Below are positions 1 to 12,096 of a DNA stretch of 64,000 nucleotides, in pieces (the first letter of the stretch is position 1; every line of letters begins with the position of its first letter). Both the position numbers and the translations under genes were made by a program. A model generated the notes under the pieces. That model had not been told where the DNA came from. It did no database searches and worked only from the letters and a program-made list of their open reading frames with translations. The stretch is from Trichostrongylus colubriformis (Eukaryota > Nematoda > Chromadorea > Rhabditida > Trichostrongylidae). Location of the stretch: assembly GCA_963978905.1 (NCBI GenBank), contig OZ022260.1, positions 44,909,551 through 44,973,550 of the forward strand, written 5' to 3'.

Positions 1-889
1 AATAGAACGGTCAAAAACTCGGGAATTAAGATCCCTCTACTATCGTCGCTCCGAATGGAGCCGCCGGGCTCTGTTATCGAAAGGGGTGGGCTCTGTTAGA
101 ACAAAAGGCAGCTGCTGATTGTTGTTATAGCTGTTATAATGCCATAAATAGTTTTATTAAACTTCTAGCTTTTATTTGAAGTACTCTTTTAGGGGTTTTC
201 ATTACTCACATCACCACTACCACACGTCTTTGAGCGCGAACTGTTCAAAATCCAGAAATCATAGTGTTGAACATAATTCCTCACAACTGCGTGCTTTTTT
301 CTCGATGCCACAGGAAGTAACAGCTCTTCGATTCTACTGGGTTGATATTAATTTTCTGTCTTTTGCTAACTGGTGACTTTACTTGTAAGTCATTAAGCTA
401 GTCAGAATACACCGTTTGATCGACTTTCATTGACAGGACTGCACGGTCTTTCCCTATACTTCATATCTCTGGTTTATGTCCCAAGAACAGGATTCCTCTT
501 GTTGTCAAGGTCGAAGCCGCTAAGCTTTGGCACGTGTAAGATTGAAACCTCTCGAATCCTACCACTGGCCTCGAAGCGGCGAGGGAGCGAAACGGGTGTA
601 CCGGCCAAAAGTGGAGGTACTCAGCGTGTCAATGTGCTGGCTACGCGAGGGTACTGGCTCAAGATCGATCTGCGTATAACGGTAACTAATTTGTAGTTCA
701 CACATTCCTATGATATTTGTCTTGCAAAAGATATGGAGGGTAACAATCCGATAAACGGGCTATCTTGCTCGAAAACGAGCATCTGCAAGAAAGGTTAGGG
801 GGGTAGATCTTTCGGTTATGATTGAATCCATCCCTGAATGTTATCACACCTTTTAAAATGGTACTTTGCTAAACCTAGCCATCCTACAG

Positions 890-1385
890 TATGACGGCCG
901 TGACGAGAGCCATGTATTCGAAATCTAATCTGGGAATAGTGCATGCATGATGATCGTGGCGAGAGTCCATAAAATCGAATTTAAAGCTTGGCATAGTGTA
1001 AGGCCGCATTCATACTTTGCGCCGGCAGGGCGTGGCTGCGTTCACAGGCAGCGAGGCATGGTTGCACATGGGAGGTGCAGAGACGACGCAGGTAACGAGA
1101 TAGCGTGGCACAGATGGAAACGCAAGAACTCGTAGCCACGCCCTGCCGCCGGCAACGCAAAGCGTGAACACAGTCTAAAACTATGTCAAGATTCGAATTT
1201 GAATTCGTGGGCATAATACTGCGGTGCATATGGGTCGAGCGTTTTGCAAGCGGAGCGCGTCACCAGAGTGCCGCCGTGGAGTACACGAATTTGGCTGCTG
1301 CTGCCGGTGCCGGCGTCAGATTGCTGCAGTCCGCGATGGTGCCTGCGCGGGTGCGCAAAGTATGAATCCGGCCTTACATCACACG
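890..1385. repeat. Palindromic GC-rich repeat, copy 1
   Basis: Inner inverted blocks GCCGGCAGGGCGTGGCTGCG (about 1022) and TAGCCACGCCCTGCCGCCGG (about 1133). The outer part is related to 2815-3200 (GCGCAAAGTATGAA, ACGCTCGACCC / GGGTCGAGCGT). Confidence 0.5.
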
Positions 1386-1894
1386 AAAATCATGTCGCAC
1401 GTCCTTTTTCTGTGATTGCGAACGGCAGCTAACAGGAATGCATGTGATGTTGTTTCCATCATCGTTTGTCAATTTTTGTAAACAAAAAAGCACATGACAA
1501 GGTAGACCTGCTGCTTTCTAATTTATTTAAGACGTATTCGTGGTTCTTTCAACTACAATTATCGTGAAATACTGATTAATATTAGTGTAGAAGTGATGTG
1601 GAAAGTATTTTTTGATAGTGAAGTCCATCTAATTCCAGCGGATCTTCTGAAATCGCAAGTTATCATACTGGTACGTAATCATTGAAACCTGCCGAATATA
1701 GTTCCTCACCTCATGGTTTCATGCCTTAGTGTTGCTTTTTACATACTGAGAAGTCACAGATGTTTTGAGATTCGTATCACGAGCAGGAGAACTGTAGGCT
1801 TTGCTCATCAATGCATTACTGTTCTTGGGTTCATCCTGATTACAATAAATTAGTTTGCACTTGGATGTCATTACTATCAGGTCATTCGACAAAG

Positions 1895-2392
1895 TTCACT
1901 TAAAGGCACACTCCAGGATTATTGGAATATCACATCTCCAGCCGTGGATGGATAGTTTGACCCAAGCCACGTGGGCTGTACCTTTACCGAGGCGTGGATG
2001 TCAGTTCCTGGAGCGTGCAGAGCCAAAGAATCCTGGGCAACAGCTCGGCCCCGCCCCCTCAACCGGGGGTGTGCTGCAAGTGTTCCGGTACCTAATGTGG
2101 GGTCAGGTCACTTGGTAGTGGATTTACTTCACGAGGCGATTGGTTTACTGCCGATTTCAGAATCTTGGCTAGTAGCTGGTCTACCTATGTCAAAGATAAG
2201 AGTCGAAGAGTAAAGACTGACCCCCGGCTGGGGTGGGCGGGGCCGAGCTGTTGCGCTAGATTCTTTGGCTCTGCACGCTCCAGAAACTGACACCCACGCC
2301 TCGGTAAAGGTAGAGCCTATTGGCTTGGGTCGAACTATCCATCCACGGCAGGAGATGTAATATCCTGATAATCCTGGAATGTGCATTTAAAT
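1895..2392. mobile_element. Palindromic MITE (family M6)
   Basis: The left arm TTAAAGGCACACTCCAGGAT ... GTGGATGGATAGTTTGACCC is inverted at 2225-2392 (ends GGAATGTGCATTTAAA). Both arms carry CAAAGAATC and the CGGCCCCGCCC block. Centre sequence (GTGGGGTCAGGTCACTTGGT) recurs at 57895 and 60790 without the arms. Confidence 0.7.
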
Positions 2393-2814
2393 GATTTCCG
2401 TTACAACTATGGTGGAGCCCAAACTCCAACATTGAGTCAATCAACTCAGAGGGAACGTCCAAATCCCATGGTGATCTCTGATACAAATGCTGGATACAGT
2501 ACATCAGCAGAAAGACGAGAAGAACCGAAAAATTACTGTCATTTCAAAACAGAAAGCAAAAGAAAACGGAAGAGGAGCGACCCGCTAAAATCCTGCGGCC
2601 GTCAGCGGGCAAAGCACAGTTCGAATTTTCGCAACCAATGTTGATTCGCATCTCATTCTGCGTCCCTGGCCGGACGACTATCGCCGCTTTACTGTTCAGG
2701 TCTCTGGCGCCGGAACCTCCTCGGACATGCCACCCCATCAGCCCTCATTTTGGGGAGCTCTATCTCAATCGGATTCTGTGTTATACATATAAGCGCGTGA
2801 AAAACTGTATGCGG

Positions 2815-3200
2815 CCTTTGGGCCGCGTGCATTGTGCATCGACGCCGGCACCGGCAACAACGACGTCAAAATCATGCGCCCGTCGCCGATCACGGTGGCA
2901 CTCTGGTGACAGGCTCCGTTTGGAAAACGCTCGACCCAACTACACTACAGTATGGTGATCATTGCGAGAGTCCAAGAATTCAAACTGAATCGTGGTTAGC
3001 TTGGCACTAGTTTGGCATTATGCCAACATTCGAATTCGAATTTGTAGCTCCCGCCACGATCATCGTACTTCAGCGTGGTTGGGCCGCGTGTTTTACAAAC
3101 GGAGCACGTCGTTAGAGGGCTGCGGTGGTCGGCGGGTGGCACACTGCTTTCGCGCCGCCGCCGCCTGTACCAGCCTTGGTGCGCAAAGTATGAAAGGGCT
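2815..3200. repeat. Palindromic GC-rich repeat, copy 2
   Basis: Related in structure to 890-1385, with GCCGGCACCGGCA near 2852 and GGTGCGCAAAGTATGAA near the right end. The centre has AATTCGAATTCGAATTT. Boundaries are approximate. Confidence 0.45.
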
Positions 3201-3489
3201 CCAGAAAGCAGATTGCATAGGGGTAACACAATAGCCTAAATAACAATTCCTTTACCCTCCAGGCACCCATGAATAGAGTTATGAACAAGGATGACGGCTG
3301 TTTTCAGTTAATCCTCTAAAATACTTGTCAGATTTTTTTGGGTTTCATGGGAGGATGGGTTTTCCTCTCATAAATGAGTTTTCATTCTTTTTTTGTGCTA
3401 TCCTATGACTCATGTGGATTTGACGCTATTCAACCAATTTACTGGAGTGCCGATAAAAAAGTAATTATTTTTCATCCACTTCTAACTTT

Positions 3490-3582
3490 CTAAAGTCGAA
3501 CTTCAGCCAATTCTGACAAAGTATTTCCATCCTCGAATTCGAGTACAGACTTCACTCCATTAATTAACTCTTCAACAGCCTT
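3490..3582 (-). CDS. Candidate terminal exon (gene B)
   Basis: After acceptor TTCGTGCAG the frame reads KAVEELINGVKSVLEFEDGN then TLSELAEVRL and stops at TAG: 30 residues, phase-0 entry. The predicted ending is amphipathic and helical, unlike the disordered upstream exons. The same frame is open further 5' (MFTRNKLPILFVQ), so the acceptor may lie up to about 50 nt upstream. Confidence 0.4.
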   Translation of the reverse strand, partial: KAVEELINGVKSVLEFEDGNTLSELAEVRL

Positions 3583-4212
3583 CTGCACGAACAGAATCGG
3601 GAGCTTATTCCGGGTGAACATGATGTAATCACCTCAACACGGCAAAACCCGAGATTTCGTCACTCTCGTTCACAACTTGCTAAGGTCCGTTCTTTCTGGG
3701 TATCTAACAATAAGGGGATTCATGTTGGGTGGTGTTCCTAATCATTCCTTTTTCCCGAGTTCCAAGCGTCCTTAGTTTCCAAGAACCAGAATGTGCCGTT
3801 ACCACTGAAACCCCTCGGGAGACAGGTTTGAGGCATAAAAACTGATTCTTCGGATCACAGCAGCATTGTTCGAGCAGCAGAGACTCTATGACTTCCGTGA
3901 AGTGAAGGAGCAATCCTTAAGAAGCTTCCCACAAAAGACCTACCACTGATCCTGGCTCCACTGTTTTGAGCGAACCTTGATACCGTGGGTGCCCTGAAGC
4001 CCGACTGCGCCGATTGAAGGCTCCGTATTTTGATGAAAATGAAAGTAAAGAGTTTCAACTTGCTCCTCCTTCTAAAGGAACATTTCGGGAATATTCTGCC
4101 CCAATGCTACCATTTCGTTTACCTATGTTTTGCATACCTGGCGGATGAGATCCGTGCGCAAAATTACTCTTTTTTTGGCACCCGCTGTACTTCAAGTTGC
4201 CAAACACCTAAC

Positions 4213-4320
4213 CTCTGGTGATTTCCCTTTCTTCTGATCTTCTCCAGCTCGTCGACGAGAACCTTGTTTTTTGTTGCTTTTAGGAGGAGCAGGTTTTGCC
4301 ATTTGTGGCGCAGTTGACCT
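4213..4320 (-). CDS. Candidate exon, basic/proline-rich (gene B)
   Basis: A symmetrical phase-0 exon of 36 codons between CTTTCGCAG and GAG|GTTAGG. It encodes RSTAPQMAKPAPPKSNKKQG then SRRRAGEDQKKGKSPE. It has an internal ATG, so it could also be a first coding exon with a trans-spliced leader. Confidence 0.4.
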
Positions 4321-5120
4321 CTGCGAAAGTTTGAAAACATAGTGTTCACTAGTCATTTGTGTTGCCTTTATTAAGACTACGCTAGTAGTAGAAAACTTCC
4401 CAAAAATACGAGTATTCAGATTCACGTTAACCCTATCCTGTCGTAATTTGCGCTGTTGATCTAGTCCCTAAGAAAGTAATACAAGTAACTCGCCAGCTTC
4501 CCTTACTATTTTTCGTAACTCTGCATGGACTAGTTGATGGCTCACTTTGCGATAATCAGATGGGTCGATCTACCTTCTTAGAACCGTAGATCCTTGGGTA
4601 ACTGGTAAGCTGCACCTTTTTCGCGTTACTATGACGGCGATTTACCTGCTCGAACACACTCCGACGCCACCCATTTTGCTCAATTGACCATTAAAAGAGC
4701 TCAAGTGGGTGGCGTCGGAGTGGGTTCGAGAAGGGGTAGCGCTGTGAAGGCGCATCGTGGCGATGTGGAAAAGGTGCAGCCTGACTAGCTACCCAAGGAA
4801 CTTCTACTATGTAGAAATGCTCGCTCGTAGGCTGGAAAGCCAAGCCCCTAATAGGAACACCTTATTTTCAAAATTTTTGAAGGTGTTCTTTGTTTTTAAT
4901 TCACATTTATGTTCTTCAGCACACTCAGTTTTTATGGAGCACGACGAGCCACGAAAGTTATCGTGAACGTGCCTTTAAATCAAACTAGGAAAAAGTCTAT
5001 CCCGGAAAGCTGCTCAGTTTTATTTTTTGGCTCATTACAAGTGGTCCCTGGACAGAGCAGTTGCTGAGACATACCCATGCCCATTATTGAATGTGCCGAT
5101 TTGCTCTTAACTGAACTCAC

Positions 5121-5174
5121 TTTTTGATCGCTTGACTCGAAATCCTTTTTTCCCAGAATTTTGGCCACACTTTC
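5121..5174 (-). CDS. Candidate exon (gene B)
   Basis: A symmetrical phase-0 exon of 18 codons between AGAATTCCAG and AAA|GTGAGT. It encodes ESVAKILGKKDFESSDQK. The open frame extends slightly upstream (KESEFQ) to a TAA, so the acceptor position could shift. Confidence 0.42.
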
Positions 5175-5746
5175 CTGGAATTCTGATTCTTTAACCGAAG
5201 ATTCTTTTTTTTAGAAAGATGTTACTGCAGTTTCGGAGAAAAATTTTGCTCATTTCCATAGAGAAAGCTGTAGAAAAATTCCACGGTACGTGTGCACTCG
5301 CTTACTATTGTCATCAACTGTGTTATCTAGCACAACATCTTTCTGCAGGTTGGAACCTCAGGAATAGTAGGTTCTCAGTCCTTCCTCATTACTATACATT
5401 GCTTCAAATCCCGCTGATCAGAGGCCGCGATGAGATTCAAACTACATTCACAGAACGGTGCGCAGTGCACTGCATGAGGTGAGGGTTGAAAGGACTGCGC
5501 TCGTGTTGGCGACATCCTCCATGGAGATTTCGTCGTCTTGTCAGAAATCCTCAAAGAATCTGACAACTGACAATTCGCTGGTACGGTCAGACTCACGGCA
5601 AACTGCGCTAAATTTGCACTGATATTGAATGTTCATTGTGCGTTGATCACATGCGTCACTTGAGCGAGGCGACTAGCGGAACATTATAAACGCTGCAAGA
5701 ACTTATTCTACTACCTATCACATAGCTTATGTTTTACTCCTGTCAT

Positions 5747-6121
5747 TTAAGGACAGCATTAGGGATAATATGGTCAATGGAAAAACCCAAAAAGAATCAC
5801 TCACATAGAAACTATGGGCCTGAGAAGATTATTCATGGCGAAAACCTCGTCGGAAAGCGCGCCCCCGAGCTGTAGTGACGTCGTAGTGTATGACGCCTTT
5901 GATAAGATCATCCCGCCTCCTAAGGTCGACTTCACCGAAGAATGACTGAGGTGTAGAGTAATGAGCATGATAGCAGAATGATTTATCACATCGTATTAAA
6001 GCCGTATCGATCGAAATGACGTGGTGCTTGACGTGTAAGCTACCGTGGTGAAAACGTACACTTCTCAGTATCAAAGATTGGAAGGAATGAAACAATCGGA
6101 TTACCCCTAATGCTGCCTTTA
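5747..6121. mobile_element. MITE family M3, copy
   Basis: The ends are TAAGGACAGCATTAGGGATA and ATTACCCCTAATGCTGCCTT. The interior has CCTAAGGTCGACTTCACCGA and GACGTGGTGCTTGACGTG, as in the other M3 copies. Confidence 0.65.
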
Positions 6122-6947
6122 AAGCTGCTAAGATTTTAATGCTGCATTATCATGCACTTGAGTGAGGTTACCTTCGGGCTTTCAAATAGTGGAGATTATT
6201 GCTGTAGAAGTTACCAAGTATCATATTCATTGTATATGTATAAATTCAAAACAGAAGTTTGGTGTCTGTTTGTATGTGATCGTAAAAAAACGCGGATCCG
6301 CGTTTTCAGCGTTTTCATGTATTGTTGCTAAAAATACAGCTGAAGCGCAGATGATGGCAAATCTACAAAGAAGAAGTAACGCAAGAGTTGTGACGATTCA
6401 GCCGATTCTGGTGCAATCAGTGGATTTCGGAGCAATTTCTTCTCTAGGTATCACACATATGGGTGGCGAGTATGATAGACATAGTTGGTACAAAACTTAT
6501 CACCTGTCTTTACACTCACTACGTTCAGAGAATATGTGATGAATCTGTGAGAGATAGATGTACCAAGAAAAATTACAAGAAAGAAAAGATGTAAATGAAA
6601 ATGAAACGTCACTCGTACCTTAGCGGTTGTTATGTTCTGCTGTATTAGTTCTCCAGAAGTTACCTGTAATAGGCGTCATCTCAAAGAAAACAATGTCTAT
6701 GCCAATACTGAAAGTGTGTGCTGTCTATTTGTTCATGTGTCTATCACGAAGCACGGTTACATGAAAGATATCCTGAAAAAGTCGAAATGGGTCTTGAATG
6801 GGGAGGGCATGGTACACGAAGAAGGGAACGTAAAGCTAAACTAAGCTCTTTCTAGTGTGGGAGGGGCGTGCGTTAAAATATTCGGCACTTGGATTGAAAT
6901 GCACAGCGGTGAAAACAACGAGTTCTCCGATGTCCGCGTTAACTCAC

Positions 6948-7040
6948 TTTTTTCGGTGGCTTCTCTCTGCTGGAGTCCCTTTGTTTTTCACGCGATGAAT
7001 TACTGTTGGTCGCTTCCCTTGAACCTTTTTTAGCGGCTTT
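6948..7040 (-). CDS. Candidate exon, lysine/serine-rich (gene B)
   Basis: A symmetrical phase-0 exon of 31 codons between ATATTCCAG and AAA|GTGAGT. It encodes KAAKKGSREATNSNSSREKQ then RDSSREKPPKK. Both splice sites are close to the nematode consensus. The charge pattern suggests a nuclear or nucleic-acid-binding disordered region; function unknown. Confidence 0.42.
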
Positions 7041-7484
7041 CTGGAATATGGATTTCTCGGTCAATCGTCAACATTCCATTTCCTTCAGTACTATCGTGAG
7101 GTTCTCACGGAAATGTCAGACATCTCCTGCACTATTTGGCTAGTTATATTGATCGCGAGACCGTACATTATCATGACAAAAGTAGTACTCAAATACCAGC
7201 AAAATCTAAATAATCCCCACTTCGGAAAAACAAGAGAGCTCAGTATGTTTAGCAGAAGCGAATTAGCTTTTTATTTATGTTTCAGGTAAAGCTCTCTATC
7301 GTTGCCTCCTCCCACCGCAATCATCTTAACATTTTCAGCTGCTGAAATCCAAAGGAGAATCATTCTTGGATTCACAATGACCAACTTCCGTTCACACCTC
7401 TTTTCGCAAGATCTCAATCTGAATGTGAGATGTGAGCGCTTCCGCGACTCCTAGACAGGGTCGAGTATGGCGCGAGGAATAGTT

Positions 7485-7502
7485 GGGGGGGGGGGGGGGG
7501 GG
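7485..7502 (+). repeat. 18-base G run
   Basis: An unbroken run of 18 G followed by AGGG. Similar runs of 9-14 G or C at 32665, 34226, 36668, 38538, 40323, 46792, 58294 and 63269 recur in this genome, several of them at M5 MITE ends. Confidence 0.85.
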
Positions 7503-7628
7503 AGGGTGTACATATTCGTTTTGGTTCTTTCAAAAATTCCTTCGCGATTCTTCAACATCGACGCACTTTCCAGAGAATTTTGGAAACTGTTTCTCACTAA
7601 ATTATCGTCAATCTCTAATCATACTTAC

Positions 7629-7699
7629 AAACCAAATATACGCCGGGTCAAGGTGCCCATTTGCAATCACACAACAATCATTTAACTCGCTTTCCGATG
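7629..7699 (-). CDS. Candidate exon, gene B or separate
   Basis: It lies between GAAATCAG and TTT|GTAAGT and encodes SESELNDCCVIANGHLDPAY then IWF. It looks protein-like and leaves in phase 0, as the next candidate exon requires. It enters in phase 1, which the 9800-9671 exon does not supply, so an exon would be missing or this is a chance frame. Confidence 0.25.
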
Positions 7700-7803
7700 C
7701 TGATTTCTATTTTTTCAATATCTGTCAAGCAATATTCTGAACGGAGTTATGAGGTTTAAAATGCATCGGTTCCACATAGCGGAAATCACCCGTATCGCTT
7801 GTA

Positions 7804-7980
7804 TCACCTGTCGTCCCATTGCTCATCGAGAGTATCGAGCGGGCGCCAGCAAGGTCTCCAGTCCTCCCTGTCGCGAGCCAAAGTAGTCCAGTGAACGTTT
7901 GTGGCTCCAGGGACAAGTGGCATCTCGTTCCCTTCGCGCAGAGCTTTCGTGTAGAAGTCTGACCATCGAGCCGGCGGTCG
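7804..7980 (-). mobile_element. RTE-clade non-LTR retrotransposon, 3' end of the ORF (truncated)
   Basis: The minus frame encodes [20 protein letters not shown], then [20 protein letters not shown] and EQWDDR stop. This is the characteristic C terminus of nematode RTE ORF2 proteins (TRWSDFF..., LARDRD.W..YWRPL, DQRDDR). Endonuclease and reverse transcriptase are absent upstream, as expected for a 5'-truncated copy. Confidence 0.72.
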
Positions 7981-8873
7981 CATTGCCTACACGTTAGACT
8001 ACTTGCACCACAAGTTTATCTGAGCTAACGGCATCGGATTACTCGAGTAGTGTACGCGCCCGGCTGGGGAAAAATCGTAACTTTATCAACACGAGCAGAA
8101 TCGCAGTAGAGAGATTACTCCTTTTGAGTGTTACTGGCTACATAGACTATTTAGAGAGCTTCTTCTGCAGGTCTATTCCCGGAGGGTGGAGGAATATAAG
8201 CTACGCTCGATCACACTCTTCTTTTGACTTCCAACGCTTGTTCACATCTAATTCTCCATCGTTGAAGGCACTGTTCACGATAATCCCATCCGCGGGTAGA
8301 TAGTACCTTATAACCGTAATGAGTGTACCATCACCGCGTCGCCAGCATGAGTGCGAAACGCGGAAAAAACCCGTAAATGAGATGGCGGTCGCCTTTTCAA
8401 GATGGAATACACCCATCTACGATTTAGCCAGCGGTACAGCGGCCTAACTACGTGTATAAGAGGCACGATATCAACTGCGATAAGAAGCGATAAGTGAAAA
8501 TTCCATTGTAACAATAACCTTGTCGAATGATAATATCGAGTGAAAATTTTCCAAATACTTGCTTCTAGGCTGCAAGCTCGCCAAAGCCAAAGGTGGGGAC
8601 TGCATTATTTTCAGGGTTTTGTGAAGTTTCCTTTGGCTCTTTCTTCATTTATGTCTCCTTCAGCAGCCCAAAGCCTTTGTAGCGCGATGCCGCACCATAA
8701 ATTATCGTTACCTATGCCTTCGAGAAAAAAGTTGGAAAATGTCAAGGTAGTGCGGTTTTAGCACATTCCCTTGTTCTCGAGCTTGTTGTCTTGCACAAGT
8801 CCAACGTTTTCCGAAAGCACACCTCGCGTGTACCAGGATCGAGGGAGGGTCCAGCTGATACCATCATTTGTTT

Positions 8874-9060
8874 AGAGACAGTGTTAGGGGTAATGGGGGT
8901 GATAAGAAACCCCAAAGAAGTCATTTTGTGGAAAACTACGGGTCTAAAAGGCCTATGCATGGCGAAATCCCCCGCGGAAGGCGCCCCCTTGAGCTGTGGC
9001 GGAGGCGGCCTCGTCAGGACCACCCGCCTTGGTTTAGGACAGTCCGCCTCCAGGCGACGT
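8874..9060. mobile_element. MITE family M3, half copy
   Basis: It starts AGAGACAGTGTTAGGGGTAA and continues with the M3 left arm (AAGGCCTATGCATGGCGAAA). The right arm is not recognised. Confidence 0.5.
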
Positions 9061-9670
9061 GACTAGTGGTTGGTCAGGTGAGGTTGGTCAAGGAGATCGG
9101 CAGGATTGAAGTATCGCAGCGCGCTTTCTTACTTTTGGCTCGGAGCTCACCACATGGAAATAGATGCTGTTGCATTTCCGAACATCCCTTCATGTTTACG
9201 TCTTGATAACACCAATGAAAACCAATGGGGACTACCCACCTCTTGACGGAAAGGTCGTCCGCGCCTAGAACCAACGGTGGGAAGGGGTACTATTTCTCAG
9301 GTTTTGGGCCAATTCCATCCGTTTTTTTCCACTGTCCTGTTACTAGGCATCTCGGCTTTCATATTCACTACTTCTTTTGCTATTCGTCCGGATTTTCCCC
9401 TAAGGCTGCCTTTAAGAGCGCCAAGTTTTGTCCCCACCGTAGAGGTTGGAGGCATGGCGAATAGTCGCACTTCTAGAACTGTCAGTTCGATCCTCATTCT
9501 GGTACACGCGGAATGACCATATGAAATGTCTCAGCTCTTGCATAAGTAGCAATGAAATAAATATTGTGATATCGAATGGACATATATCCAGCACGTATTC
9601 AAAGATCATCTGATCGTTCAGGTAAAAAATGGTTCGTTGGCTTTACGCCCAGAGCTTATACTATACTAAC

Positions 9671-9800
9671 CTTCCTTCTGGACCTTCTTTTTTCTCTCAC
9701 ACACTCCTCGTCACGGGATTTAAATAATGCTCGTAATGTTTTCTTCTTTTTTCCACTTCCTCGATTTTTACCAGACGTATCCGGCGAGGCATAGTAAGAA
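9671..9800 (-). CDS. Candidate exon of an unrecognised basic protein (gene B)
   Basis: The acceptor is TTACTTCCAG and the donor AGGAAG|GTTAGT. In the frame left open it encodes SYYASPDTSGKNRGSGKKKK, then TLRALFKSRDEE and REKRRSRRK, a strongly basic, disordered-looking segment. It leaves in phase 0. Another frame of the same exon is also open for 33 residues, so the frame is not certain. Its composition resembles the exons at 7040-6948 and 4320-4213 on the same strand. Confidence 0.33.
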
Positions 9801-9976
9801 CTGGAAGTAAATAAAATGAGCGGTAAAATATTCTTTAAACGCTTAACGTGAAGATTGACGCAAGGTCCAATTTCCATTTTCGCCGATTGTTAGGTCCCAC
9901 AAACCCCCTTCTCACCTTTTTCGATGAGAGCCCATTTTATTGCGCCTATATCACGGTGTACGCCGTTCATCCTGAT

Positions 9977-10388
9977 TAAAGGAATCGTCCGCGTAAATAT
10001 GAGACTCTTTGTAACTCATATATTTATGTTGTATTTGCTTAACAAGGGTCGCATGCAAAGTTTCACACGAAAAAGTGAGGTTTAGGCTAGGATACAGCTC
10101 CCTAAATTCTCAAAAGCCCCGTCCCGTCTTCCGCCGCGGCTGAGAATGGAGTGTGGGACTATTTACGTAACTTTCTGTTCCTGCAATGCGTATCCGATCG
10201 AGGCGGACGACGGGGTGGGCCTCTGCTCGGAGGCCCCGCCCACCAGGCCAAGACTTTGTGGTGCTGTATCTTAGACGGAATCGCATTTTTCGCGTGGAAC
10301 TTTGCATGCGACTCGTATTAGGCAAAGAGAACATAAATATGTATATGGGTGACAGAAAAACTCATTTTTCCGTGGACGATTCTTTAAA
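9977..10388. mobile_element. MITE family M4, full copy
   Basis: A long palindrome from TTAAAGGAATCGTCCGCG to the inverse CGTGGACGATTCTTTAA, about 410 bp. The GC-rich centre has GGCGGACGACGGGGTGGGCC. Other copies are at 42391 and 28081, with arms at 17600 and 47282. Confidence 0.72.
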
Positions 10389-11228
10389 GTTCCGTCACTG
10401 AAGCTAGCGGTGGAAGCTCATAGCTGAAGCAACAAGAAACGCGACGTTTGATCAAACGTCGCCGCGATACAGAGCACTCTACACCGCTCCGCATGGTCAT
10501 TGGAAGTGGTAGTGTTTGCGTGGCAGAAAGAAAGCTTGCATATTCTTTCTATTATATAAACTAGTGAATCCGTGTGTGTATTTGATGATATGTCTGTCGG
10601 TATGTCGGTATGTCGGTGTGTATGCCTGTCCGTTCGCAAATGAGTGGGTGTGAGGGAGTCTATAGTGAAGAAACAACTACTCAACTGGGCAACGATGGGT
10701 AACCTAAAACTTTTCATAATGACATTTACTTGCTTTAAGGGAGCTCTATTGCCGCTATTTAGTAATGATGCCTATGTTTTAGTAGCTTATGCTAGTTTTT
10801 TTGTGTTTGTTTTTTTTAAACTGTGAGTGTCAGTTTTGACAGCTTAGCCAAGAGGATTTGACCTCTACAAATCCACCCGTTACCATAAGATCACCCTATT
10901 TTGTTCGAGTGATAACATCTATGTGAATGACTTCATATGTTTATGATATTATATTTCTTTGGGGACAGTCACCATCCGTTTCTAAACTGATATCCTTTAT
11001 TTCCTCGAGTCGCGAGACTAGGTACCTAGCGTTTACCTGTCCTGCCTGTTCCACGAGGGAGGTCGGTGTACTCGTGTTTCGAAGTTCAGGTAGGCTCCTA
11101 TGACCCCTTCAGTGGCGCAAAGGGCACCATTGCCGACTGGTGCAGGTAAATGACTCAGGTGTCACTCGCGGCTTGCTCCAGGCTCGAAAGGATAAGATAA
11201 ATACACTCTTGTGTGTCGAGTAACTCAT

Positions 11229-11350
11229 CTATAATTTTTTTTTGCTTTTTGGCTTGTATACTAGTTTTGGTTTCCCTTCCACCCTAGGCTTAGATACTTT
11301 GAGGATGAGAAGGTTTTTTCTACCGTCCTCTTGGTTAGCTACAGTGGATA
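11229..11350 (-). CDS. Possible basic terminal exon
   Basis: The minus frame encodes MLSTVANQEDGRKNLLILKV, SKPRVEGKPKLVYKPKSKKK, then Leu and TAG. A possible acceptor (ATCAACAG) lies just before it. The lysine-rich composition resembles gene B, but no matching phase was found to link it. Confidence 0.22.
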
Positions 11351-12096
11351 ACATTTTTCTGTTGATGTTCTGGCGCGTCTCATGTACGCATAAATAAATA
11401 AATAAATGAAACTTTTGTTGCAATCTGATAAATGATATGCACGAACCATGGTGCTCCTGTGCTTTCCTTTGAAATGTTGTATTTCGAATACACATACACA
11501 CTATCCGGTGTAGTCTCAGTCTGAAGTAACTTCATTGTAGAACTTATTGTCAGTGAACGTAGTTAATGTAAAACAATAGCGAGCTGATAGCACTGAGGAA
11601 GTGAGGGCAAACGGTATACTTTGGACGCAATTCGATATTTTGACAATGTGAGTGAAAAAAACAGTCAGGTCGGGGAACAGAACCTCTAATGCTGACATGA
11701 ACTGTGATATCTTTGCATTTTTTTTACTTATTGAAGATGTTTCGCAATTGTGCATGGGGAAGAAGTAAAGAGCAAACCTGGACCATGCCAAGCTCCGCCC
11801 AAAATGGGCAGAGCGTGCACTGAAACGTTCGGTACCTTGACCTAATTTAATTGTTCTGCTTGAGGGTGTCCGAACGTAAGGAAAAGATGCGCCGGGCCGA
11901 GGTCAGCCATGAGCAGGGACAAGCCTCTGTCGAGGAATCCTGGACAGCGGGGTCGTATTTAGTCCGCTGGGAGGGGGAAGTTTTTTTTTCGTAAATTTTT
12001 TTTTCGAAAATTTCGTAAGCTGAGAGTCCAAAGTGTAAAGAGAAGATGTGACAGAACAGACTAACTGGGTCTGAATCCAAAACTGATACTCAACTG

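Noticed and set aside
6162..6539. 125-codon plus ORF
   Set aside because: It starts at GTG, has no recognisable domain or splice signals, and has AT-rich codon use; the best internal ATG leaves an unremarkable short peptide. Not supported as a gene.
7271..7341. Minus-strand exon-like frame ending MIAVGGGNDRELYLKHK then stop
   Set aside because: It has a fair acceptor (GGATTTCAG), but its phase does not fit either neighbour, and the segment is short.
8201..8514. Two overlapping minus ORFs (68 and 71 codons)
   Set aside because: Both frames look weakly protein-like, neither has clear splice signals or phase continuity with nearby exons, and no family is recognised.
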